Shown one piece after another: positions 55,077 to 64,000 of a stretch of DNA of 64,000 nucleotides. Every line of letters starts with the position of its first letter. The first letter of the stretch is position 1. This DNA comes from Liolophura sinensis (lineage: Eukaryota; Mollusca; Polyplacophora; Chitonida; Chitonidae), in the NCBI RefSeq assembly GCF_032854445.1, contig NC_088298.1, positions 7,425,504 to 7,489,503 on the forward strand. Direction: 5' to 3'. Made by a program: the position numbers and the translations under genes. Under the pieces are notes generated by a model. The model did no database searches, was not told where the DNA came from, and saw only the letters and a program-made list of their open reading frames with translations.

Positions 55077-57162
55077 GAAACCAACAAGCTTTTATCTAAC
55101 ATTCAATGTGGTTTTCGTCAAGGTCGATCTACTTTAGATCACCTTGTTCGATTTGAAACTTTTATTCGTGATGGTTTTGTTAATAATGAACATGTGGTGT
55201 CCATATTTTTTGACCTTGAAAAGGCCTACGACACCACATGGAAATGTGGTATTTTAAAAGACCTCACGGATATGGGTCTTAAAGGCCGATTACCTATATT
55301 TATATCACAATTTTTATCCGATCGTCAGTTTAAGGTACGGGTTGGGTCCACTCTTTCTGACTCTTATGAGCAGGAAATGGGTGTACCCCAGGGCAGCATT
55401 CTATCACCAACTCTGTTTAGCATAAAAATAAATAGCCTAGCAAAAACATTAACATCTGGCACAGAGGGTTCTTTATACGTGGATGATTTCCTTATATGCT
55501 ACCGAGCTAAGAATATGAATAATATTGAACGTCAGTTGCAGCTTTGTCTCAACAAAATCGAGAAATGGGCAACTGAAAACGGTTTTAGATTTTCAACGTC
55601 TAAAACCGTCGGTATGCATTTTTGTAATAAACGGAAACTTCATCTTGACCCTGAGCTTAATTTTTGTGGTGAACAGGTTAAAATTGTTGGAGAAACAAAA
55701 TTTTTAGGTATAATATTTGATAGTAAACTATCTTTTTATACCTCATATTAAAATGCTTAAAGCTAAATGTACAAAGGCTCTTGATATAATTAAGGTCGTG
55801 TCTAGCACCGATTGGGGTGCTGACCGATCAGTTTTACTTAATTTATATCGTTCTCTGGTGAGGTCTAAATTGGACTATGGATCCATAATTTACGGTTCCG
55901 CTAGGAATTCGTACATTAAAATGTTGGACCCTGTTCATCACCAAGGTTTGAGGCTCAGCCTTGGTGCTTTTAGAACTTCACCAGTAGAAAGTTTATAGGT
56001 GGAGGCAAATGAGCCTTCTTTATATAACCGACGTATAAAACTTAGCCTTCAATATGCTACAAAGCTTAAAGCACATCCAACAAACCCTGCCTACGACTGT
56101 GTTTTCAATCCATTGTATGTAGACAAATATACTAAATGTCCTAACAAGATCCCTTCGTTCGGTCTTCGTATACGGGACCATATTGTGGGAGCTAACATCA
56201 AGCTGGAGGATATCGCTCCGGTGTCTTTTCCGGAGTCTCCTCCATGGCTTCTCCCACAACCTAAACTAATATTTGATCTACGTAAATATAATAAATCGAA
56301 TATAAATCCTCTTATAATTCAGCAAGGTTTTGCTGAAATTAAAGCTAATTATATGGATTATAAATTTATATATACTGACTGGTCGAAGGATGGGGACAGG
56401 GTTGCGACTGCGGCTGTCATGGAGCAGCGAGTCTTTTCCTCTCGTCTTCCATCCTCTTCTTCAATATTCTCTGCCGAGGCCAGAGCTATACTCCTGGCCT
56501 TATCATATGTTTCTTCTGGGTGTGCCCAGAGGGCGATGATATACACTGACTCGTTGTCTTGCTTATTGGCAATACAGAAAAATAAATTTAAAAATCCCTT
56601 GATCCTTCAAATTTTAGCTATACATAGGAAATTAATTAGAAGAGGTAAAGATATTATATTTTGCTGGATACCAAGTCATATTGGTATCCATGGAAACACA
56701 GTCGCAGACAGGGAGGCGAAAGCTGCCCTAAATAAACCCATATCTAAGATAAAAATCCCTTATACTGACATGAAGTCCAATATTCTTAAATATATTCGTG
56801 GCCTTTGGCAGGGTGAATGGAACTTGCAGGTCCATAATAAACTGCATGCCATTCATCCGGTCATTGGCTATAATTCATATACATTTGATATGTCTCGTAG
56901 AGACCAAGTCGTTTTAACCAGATGCCGTATTGGGCATTCTCATCTGACACACAATTTCATCTTGGATGGGAGCAGTGCTCCCGAGTGTGTTGGATGTGAT
57001 GCTCAATATGGCATCAAACATATTCTGGTTGACTGTGTACACTTTGCCCATGTTCGGCAGAGATTCTACACGGTCAACGCTATATATGATTTATTTGACA
57101 GCATCGCTGGCGATGTTGTCATAAATTATTTGAAGGCCATTGGTCTATATCATAAAATATAA
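55077..57162 (+). pseudogene. LINE-A ORF2 fragment (RT-RNase H), inner copy
   Basis: RT from LETNKLLSNIQCGFRQG through EKAYDTTW, GVPQGSILSPTLF and YVDDFLICY; frameshift near 55733 (extra T, LSFYTSY). The second frame ends at TAG near 55996-55998 (the Tyr-Val of ESLYVEANEP). It then runs on to 57162 with RNase H (YTDWSKDGD, where Gly is replaced by Trp; SAEARAI; TDSLSCL; ADREAKAAL) and the C-terminal zinc-like block. Few lesions, so relatively young. Confidence 0.93.
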
Positions 57163-57412
57163 ATTTTAATTGTCAAATATCTATAGATAAACAGTTATAT
57201 ATATTTATACATGTACTATAACCCTGGTTTTCGAGTTTTAAATCTTATTTTTTTTTTATTCGATTTTAATCACGTCTGTACTTTTTGTTTTACTTTTGGT
57301 GTTCATATTATCAGATCGAAAACCTTAACCGGCGCGCGTTTTCACCTTGTTCTCGCCACGATATGGCTGAAATATTGCCGATGTGGCGTTAAGCCATAAT
57401 CATTCATTCATT
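55077..57412 (+). mobile_element. LINE-A copy 7 (inner), 5'-truncated, with 14-bp TSD
   Basis: Starts within RT (TTGAAACCAACAAGC) and runs to the 3' stem-loop (about 57355-57390) and CATT tail ending 57412. Flanked by CCACAAATATCTTC on both sides, the hallmark of target-primed insertion. This is the clearest insertion event in the window. Confidence 0.95.
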
Positions 57413-57426
57413 CCACAAATATCTTC
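57413..57426 (+). repeat. Target-site duplication, right (CCACAAATATCTTC)
   Basis: Exact match to 55063-55076, directly after the CATT tail of LINE-A copy 7. Confidence 0.9.
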
Positions 57427-58669
57427 AAAGCTAACCGCATTATATAAGTTTTTATAGATCAGTTAGAAACTACAACACAACAAGAATTAAATGGCGTGTT
57501 ACCGAGGGGCAGATGGCTTCTGAATCTTACCTGTAACACAGACGAGACGAGACAAATTATTTAGATGGCACAGAACTGTTAATGGAAGATGGCGGACAAC
57601 CAGTCTCATCCTCCCAATCAACCAATCAGAACGATCGTTTTACTCAGCGTCAACGCACATGTTGGGAATTCCCCTCCTGTGTAACACCTAAGAGTTATGT
57701 CCCTTAGAAGAACATGGCTAATTACCTACGATCGCTACACTATTTCAATGATGGTTCTAATACCTATTTACATCCGGGTAATGGCACTTACTCTGCTATC
57801 GATCTCACTATCACAGATCCATCAATTTTCCTTGATTTTTCTTGGAAGGTGCATGACGATCTTTGTGATAGTGACCATTTTCCTATAATCCTAGAACATA
57901 TCACTTCTAATTCTTTAGAACGTGTAGCTAGGTGGAAATTCGATAAAGCAGATTGGATCGCATTTGAGATGTTCTGTGAGGCTGATATCTCTCCAGAGAT
58001 TCTCAAAGCAGCAGATGACCCTGTGTTAAAATTTAACGAGCTTGTATTACGAGCTATACCTAACTACCTAACTATACCTAAGACCTCGACAAATCCCAAA
58101 TCCAAAAGTAAACCCTGGTACGACAATGACTCTCGTAAAGCCATAAAGGACCACAAAAAGGCTGAACGTAGATTTAATCATTGTCCTACTGATAATAATT
58201 TAAACCAGGTCCGTAATTTTAGAGCTAAGGCTCGTCGATTACTCTGCGATGCCCAATATAGCATCAAACATATCTTGGTTGACTGCGTGGACTTTGCCCA
58301 CGTTCGGCAGAGATTCTACGCGGTCGACTCTATATATGATTTGTTTGACAACATTGCTGGTGATGTTGTCATCAATTATTTGAAGGCCATTGGCCTTTAT
58401 CATAAGATATAATTTATTAATATATAAATATTTATCTATAATGTTATATATATACATTTCTTGATATATTATTTTTAAAATATGAGGGTTTTCGAGTTTT
58501 AACTGTTTTTGGTTATTCTAATCTGGTTTTAAACATGTCCAAACATTTGTTTCCAATTTTAATGTTCTCACCAGCATATCGGAAACCTCAAAAGCCTCGT
58601 GTTTCGACCTTGCTCTCGCCACGATACTGCCGATGTGGCGTTAAACCATAATGATTTATTCATTCATTC

Positions 58670-59440
58670 TTATACCATCGACGAGTCTTTCTCAGAGCGG
58701 AATAATACAACAACATCGGATCGGATCTATCGACGCCCGACATGCCATCATTGTAGTCCTGGACAATGTTTGGTTTCCTTGTTACCTGCTGTCGTCGATT
58801 TGCAACATCTACCATTTCAACTCTGTGCGTGTTACTAATTGTCAATACATCGCGCCTGTCTTTCCATTTGCACACAACAACAGACTCCGAACGTTTCCAT
58901 ACATGGTCACCTTTCTTTAGTTTTTTAGTGACAGCGTCTTTTGGATTTTCTTTCCGGTCGTTCCGAAGAGTGCCACAGATGTAGGTGGATCGGTCGGTCA
59001 GACGTTTCACAAGCCCCACAAAGTTATAGTAGTTATCCGTAAAGACAATATGACCTTTATCTAGGAAACCATCTAAAAGTTTCATTTCAACAGTGCTTGA
59101 TTTCCCATGTTCATTTCATCACCAAAGCCTGTTCCGGTATAAACCCTCACCCTCAAAATCAAACCCCTCGATTTACACAGCTCATACAGTTTGATGCCAT
59201 ATTTATGGCGTTTGTTCTTTATGTATTGCCGGAAGACCAGCCTGCCACGCCATAACACCATTGATTCATCGATACTAAGTTTCTTCCTTGGGTAATATAT
59301 ACTGTCCATTGTGTTGTTGAAATGGTCTAGAACAGGTCTTAGTTTATATAAGCGATCTGCGACGTCTCCGTGACTATTATCTGCAAAATGCCAAAAGCGC
59401 AGAAGCAACTGGAAACGGTTACGTACAGTTTTACAGACAG
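58670..59440 (-). pseudogene. piggyBac-type transposase, C-terminal two thirds, broken
   Basis: 59408-59082 reads LLLRFWHFADNSHGDVADRL, YYPRKKLSIDESMVLWRGRL (first Asp, IDES) and KYGIKLYELCKSRG. After a frameshift near 59085, 59085-58670 reads HIVFTDNYYNFVGLVKRL (second Asp), GTLRNDRKENP, VTKKLKKGDHVW and QDYNDGMSGVDRSDP (third Asp), stopping at RRWYKNE where the LINE-A tail begins. All three acidic residues of the DDD triad are present. The C-terminal cysteine-rich domain is missing and the N-terminal third is not recognisable beyond about 59440. Confidence 0.85.
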
Positions 59441-59867
59441 TTCAACAAAAAAAAACATACACATCAGTATTACCGGTCTTTAAAAGTTTCCAGTTCACCT
59501 TTGCATCCCAAGGAACGTATTCCAGGAGATCCAACGTAAAGACCATGGGATAAACACACAATTCACACAAGTCACAAATTGTCCCAGTCAGGTACTTCGC
59601 TAGGTTAGCGAACGCGAACACAGTACACAAGTTACACAGAACTGGAACAGTCAAGCCTTTGAATGACGTCACACCCGCAGAGCACAACACAGGGTAAATC
59701 CAGGCATGGAGGTATAATCCACTTTAGAACAGTTTCCCGCAGAAAGTCACAAACGAGCCGTTCAGAGACGTAGAGTAATGTCACCTTGTGGCAGAACGAA
59801 CGTCCCTTGCAAAACTGAAAACTTCAGTTTAGAGTCCTTGACGACCTTGTCGGTCAGGTGAGGTCAG
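59441..59867. other. No recognisable gene
   Basis: A minus-strand frame (59690-59442, Cys/Val/Leu-rich) has no recognisable motif and probably is chance. Confidence 0.5.
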
Positions 59868-60324
59868 CGTGTTAAACAAATTACACAGTCAACACTGTAT
59901 AATCATAATAAAGATCCGAACACCAATAAACGTGACTTCCGCAGAAATTCACTTAAACCAGACATCAGTACAACTGTGGTACACAAACGGTGCCGGCATA
60001 GAAATCTGTCCTCCCAAACGAAACTGGCATCACCAGCTCATATCAATATAATGGACTCGATACGAGAGCGTCGCACACTCTCCTGGCTCCCAGTGGATGC
60101 AGCAAAAATACCTCCTCTCTGCACAGAGAACACGGCTTATATACGTTCCAGGTGGATTCAACTATTCTTAAACACAGAATTAACAGCCAATGAAATAAAC
60201 GAAGCATTGAACAAGGTGCTTTCGATCCGGTCCGCGCTGTACACATATAACAGGGCCTGTTATGCTTAACACAAAGGTCCGCAGACTAACAGTACATGAA
60301 AACGTTAAATAGTCATACATAACA
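59868..60324 (-). mobile_element. 3' LTR of Ty3/gypsy element (about 457 bp)
   Basis: On the minus strand a purine-rich tract (AGGGTGGGGG, 60334-60325) is followed directly by TGTTATG, the expected polypurine tract and LTR start. The proposed end is GTTTAACA at 59868, giving TGTTA...TAACA inverted ends. A TATATAAG box lies on the minus strand near 60143-60136. The left boundary is inferred from the inverted ends only, because the 5' LTR is outside the window. Confidence 0.6.
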
Positions 60325-60438
60325 CCCCCACCCTTCAGGGAAAGAAAGTTTTGCATAAAACTTTCTTTAACATATTCATAATCATGAATAATAATAACGT
60401 TTACCACAGTCTTTAAAAACAAAGCTGCAGAAAACCAA

Positions 60439-63400
60439 CTAGGCACGTGACAAACAATCAGCAATCACATTATCTTTCCCTTTTATGTGTCTAATCTCTA
60501 GATTAAATTCTTGCAAAAGCAAACTCCACCGTAACAATCTTCGGTTTTTACCTTTTAGTTTGTGCAAGCAGGTCAAGGGATTGTGATCTGTATACACAAC
60601 AATGGGGTAACTTGACGAAGTCGCATATACTTCAAAATGCTGTAAATGCTAGAATCAAGGACAGACACTCCCTTTCTATTGTCGAATAATTTCTCTGGCA
60701 CTTGTCAAATTTGCGAGAGAAAAAACATACAGGGTGATCAACGTGATCCGTTTCATTTTCTTGTAACAAAACGGCCCCAGCAGATATATCACTAGCATCA
60801 ACAGCTAGCTTAAATGGTAAATTAAAATCAGGTGCTACAAGTATGGGGCCGCTGCTTAGCATGGCCTTTAATCTATCAAAAGATCTCTGACACTCAATGG
60901 ACCACAAGAATTTAGCACCTGTCTTTAACAGCTGAGTTAGTGGCTCACTAACAAATGAAAAGTTCCTACAGAACTTACGATAATAACCTGCCATGCCCAA
61001 AAAACGCTTTAATTCTCTCTTACAACTTGGCACTGGAAAACAAGAGATAGCACTGATTTTAGAATGAACAGGTTTTACCTGACCCTGTCCGACAACATGC
61101 CCTAGATATGTGACAAAAGCACAACCAAACTCACACTTGGCCAAATTTACTGTAAGATTGGCTTGGGACAGTCTCGCAAATAATGCCTCCATGATAGTTA
61201 AATGTTCCTCCCAAGTGTCGCTGAATATAATTACATCGTCGATGTAAACACGACACCCTTTAAGGCCTGATGTAACGTTGTTCACAAGTCGTTGAAAGGT
61301 GGCAGGGCTGTTCTTCATCCCAAAGGGCATGACTTTGTACTGGTATAAACCATCTGGGGTAGCAAACGCTGACACCTCACGAGCGCGCTGCGTGAGCGGT
61401 ACTTGCCAAAATCCTTTCAATGGTCAAACCTGGAGACAACGTTGGACTTTTCCACGGCATCGATACAGTCGTCAATCCTTGGAATGGGAAAGTTGTCCGC
61501 TTTAGTGACGGCATTCACTTTGCGATAGTCTGTACACATACGGTAAGTCCCATCTGGTTTTGGCACAAGAATACAAGGTGAACTCCAGTTACTGTTACTG
61601 GGCTCGACCAGATCATTTTCTAGTAAATACTGAACTTCTTTTCTCAAGTATTCAGTTTTAGTTGGGTTCAGTCTGTATGGGTGCTGTTTAATCGGTTTGG
61701 AATCTCCAACTTCAACATCATGGTAGATGGATTCAGTCCTGGTTGGAACATCAGGGAACAAATGTTCATATCGACGAACCAAATCCTTCAACTGCTGGCG
61801 TTGCTGATATTCCAGATGACCCAACACAGAATCAATGTCCTCAAGAATACTTGAATTCTGGAGTTTGGCTGACCGGAACCTTAAGTCAAAATCTTGATCA
61901 TCCCTAACAGCTGAATCAGGGCCTAAGTTAGAGGTAACAACTCCACTAGGATGTACAACATTGAGATCAGTGCTATCTCTGTCTACATATGGCTTTAACA
62001 TGTTAATGTGACAAAGTTGTCTAGATTTGCGCCGATCAGGAGTGAAAATAATATAATTAAGATCACTTAGCCTCTTGTCTACTACATAAGGTCCAAAATA
62101 ACGAGCCTCAAGTGGCGTACCACTAACTGGAAGTAAGGCCAATACCTTCTGACCAACTTCAAATCTGCGTCTTACTGTCTCTTTGTCATACTTAGTTTTC
62201 ATACTCTTCTGAGAAGCTGTAAGATTCTCTCTGGCTAACTCACATACTCTGTTGACCTTAGTACGAAAACTTGACACATACTGTAATAGGTTAACATTGT
62301 CACTATCACCAGACACAAACTTTTCCTTGAACAACTGTAGTGGACCACGCACAGTATGGCCAAACACAAGCTCAAATGGACTAAATCCAAGTGACTCTTG
62401 TACAGACTCTCTTACAGCAAACATTAACCAAGGTAAACCCTCGTCCCAATCTTTCCCTGTCTCAAAGCAGTAAGTTCTTATCATACTTTTCAGTGTCTGA
62501 TGGAATCTCTCTAGTGCTCCTTGACTTTGTGGGTGATAAGCTGAGGACTTATACTGGCTAATACCTAGCTCATGCATAACTTGTTGGAACACCCCAGACA
62601 TGAAATTTGAACCCTGGTCTGACTGTACTGACTTAGGCAGACCAAACATGGTGAAGAACTTAACTAAAGCCTTAATTACAGTCTTGGCAGTAATATTCCT
62701 TAGTGGAATTGCCTCAGGGAAACGAGTTGATGTACACATTATAGTTAACATATACTGATTTCCAGACTTTGTCTTGGGTAGCGGACCAACACAATCTATT
62801 AAGATTCTACTGAATGGCTCACCAATTGCAGGAATAGGCCTCAAGGCTGCCTTGGGGATTGTCTGGTTAGGTTTCCCCACTAACTGACATGCATGACAAG
62901 ACCTGCAAAATTCAGTAACATCTTTCCTTATTCCTGGCCAATAAAAATGACTGAGAATCTTATGATAGGTCTTATTAACACCTAAATGACCTGCTAACGG
63001 CGTTTCATGCGCTATGGTCAGTATGTCTTTACGATAAGACTTGGGCACAACTACCTGATGCTTAACTGCCCATTCATCCTCCAACGAAACATCGGGAGGC
63101 CTCCACTGCCGCATCAATATGCAAGACTTGACATAGTAGTAGCATGGGTCAGGTAAAGATTCACCATCTTTAGCTGCATCATTAAACAAGCAAGAAATAC
63201 TTGGATCACTGTGTTGTCCAGCAATCAACTCAGTCCTACAAAATGGCTGATCACCACTAACAAAATAAGTATCTACTTCCTGCTGGCTGTCCAATTTGGA
63301 AGAATCTCCATCCAACATGTTGTCGAGAAAAGTCTCGCTCAAATTAACAGTACTACCCTGGTCTGTACTGACTTTTCTGGACATAGCTCTTGTAACAACA

Positions 63401-63999
63401 CAGGACGGATATAAACCCGCTATCTCGCTTTCAACTGGCTCTGTGACTGAATTCAGAGAAGGCTTATCAACCATTAAGGGATCAACAGTAACTTTATCAT
63501 GTGCTAAGTCATTTCCCAACAACAAATGAATACCCTCAAAAGGTAATGAAGGCTTAATGCCTACCCTGACAGGTCCAGATATCAAATCTGATGACAAATA
63601 AATATCATGAAGGGGAACACTGACAAAGTCACTAGACTCTACACCTCTAATAAGGGCACGATCCCCAGAGTATGACTCTTCAGAAAAGGGCAGAGTATTC
63701 ATCAACAACAGAGACTGAGATGCCCCAGTATCCCTGAATATCTTTATAGGGGTAGCACAAGACATGTCACTTTTAAGCGACACTGAACCAGAATTGATAA
63801 ACGGAGCGAAGCTATCCATAGAGCATTTGGGAATCTTATCCAATCCCGTATCAGCTAACTCAGATCTGCTTTTAACTGCTGATGTAACTTCCGGAAATGT
63901 TTTGTGCATTGTAACACAAAGACCTGTGGGCTTAGACTCATTCTGAGCTTCCCGACTCCTTTTCAACTTGTAACATTCACTCATCACGTGACCTCCCCA
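60439..63999 (-). pseudogene. Ty3/gypsy gag-pol with integrase before RT (Gmr1-like order), two frameshifts
   Basis: Minus strand, cut by the right edge. It opens at a zinc-knuckle end (GGHVMSECYKLK). In the 856-codon frame 63987-61417: protease (FRDTGAS, residues 84-90; LLLGND 155-160), integrase HHCC (H327, H334, C364, C367), integrase core D398 (LIDCVGP), D457 (SDQGS) and E493 (ALERF), D to E spacing of 35, GPY/F module (FGPYVV, 631-636), then RT start (LVPKPDGTYRMCTDYRKVN, 807-825). A 1-base loss at about 61425 shifts to 61420-60632 with GFWQVPL, MPFGMKNSPATF, YIDDVIIFSD, LGHVVGQG and the RNase H start (LAVDASD). A second frameshift near 60640 leads to FEVYATSS, VYTDHNPLTCL and CLSRA with TAG at 60441-60439. 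No integrase follows RNase H. Confidence 0.9.
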
Positions 64000-64000
64000 C

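Larger units (their letters stand above)
54594..57740 (+). mobile_element. Foreign insert in LINE-A copy 6, itself split by LINE-A copy 7
   Basis: Non-LINE sequence 54594-55076 plus 57427-57740 (about 800 bases together). Edges are compatible with TG...CA ends (TGTTGCCC... to ...CGCTACA) and a TATT-type 3-4-base duplication. It contains a direct repeat of about 70 bases: TGTAACACAGACGA to GACAACCAGTCTCA at 54633-54696 and at 57532-57602. The direct repeats suggest LTR remnants of a mostly deleted LTR element, but this is not proven; no coding region is visible. Confidence 0.5.
54088..58412 (+). pseudogene. LINE-A ORF2, split by insert and missing RT
   Basis: 54088-54456 reads the endonuclease start (QWNCRGPK, CLQETHLKTSDKDK), with a frameshift near 54440 (FVSIPVT). 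Sequence equivalent to GDFNSHNPLWGS follows to 54593. After the insert, 57714-58412 reads FNDGSNTYLHPGNGTYSAID, CDSDHFPIILEH and PKSKSKPWYDND, then the deletion junction and the C-terminal end. RT and RNase H are entirely absent. Confidence 0.9.
52115..58669 (+). mobile_element. LINE-A copy 6 (outer), interrupted and internally deleted
   Basis: 5' terminus CCCCCGTGGGG at 52115, 5' UTR, ORF1, endonuclease to about 54593. A foreign insert (54594-57740) separates this from the resumption at 57741 (TATTTCAATGATGG, exactly where the endonuclease left off). An internal deletion then joins the pre-RT region (KARRLL) to the C-terminus (CDAQYSIKHILVDC) near 58242. The 3' UTR ends with a stem-loop lacking its inner arm and a CATT tail at 58669, directly against a piggyBac remnant. 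Confidence 0.9.

Overview
The window looks like a repeat-dense stretch of an invertebrate nuclear genome, most likely a marine mollusc. The signs are decayed spliced exons with GT-AG borders, no bacterial gene organisation, LINEs with apurinic-type endonuclease, RT and RNase H, Tc1/mariner, piggyBac and hAT remnants, a Ty3/gypsy element, and two short interspersed repeats (stem-loop followed by a CACT or AAATA tail) that I recognise as widespread in gastropods and bivalves. The molluscan assignment is inference from these repeats. I see no intact host gene, rRNA, tRNA or CRISPR array.

Layout. 1-2129: 5' half of a LINE-A copy (minus). 2732-5074: decayed exons of a HECT-domain (G2E3-like) gene. 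5328-11235: near full-length LINE-A (plus), followed without spacer by a 5'-truncated LINE-A to 14484. 14.6-19.4 kb: a decayed multi-exon zinc-ribbon gene with an internal exon duplication, one orphan exon, a hAT transposase tail and two SINE-like pieces. 20.9-26.3 kb: LINE-B, a second family with its own ORF1 and ORF2. 26.7-28.8 kb: an SGNH-hydrolase pseudogene, a full SINE-like element and a FLYWCH/MULE-like fragment. 29.4-35.3 kb: near full-length LINE-A (minus), abutting a broken Tc1 that itself sits in the 3' UTR of an older LINE-A fragment (36.65-38.8 kb), which also carries a solo-LTR-like insertion. 39.7-41.2 kb: a Tc1-like element with perfect 21-bp terminal repeats. 42-47.8 kb: short direct repeats, LINE-A fragments in both orientations and an unrecognised decayed gene. 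49.9-51.0 kb: RNase H end of a third LINE family (LINE-C). 52.1-58.7 kb: nested stack in which a LINE-A carries a foreign insert that carries a second LINE-A with 14-bp target duplications. 58.7-59.4 kb: piggyBac transposase remnant. 59.9-64.0 kb: 3' LTR and pol of a Ty3/gypsy element whose integrase lies upstream of RT, running off the right edge.

LINE-A dominates. Its full copies (about 5.9 kb) have a structured 5' UTR starting at the same base in five copies, ORF1 with three zinc knuckles, ORF2 starting inside the ORF1 stop (TAATG), and a 3' UTR ending in a stem-loop plus (CATT)n. Every ORF2 here is broken, so no copy is autonomous; two ORF1s (5.9 and 33.4 kb) and probably a third (0.2 kb) are intact. 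The most interesting structural signals are RNA-level: the covarying 3' stem-loop shared by LINE-A and two SINE-like families, covarying 5' UTR hairpins, and three covarying hairpins in the LINE-B 3' UTR.
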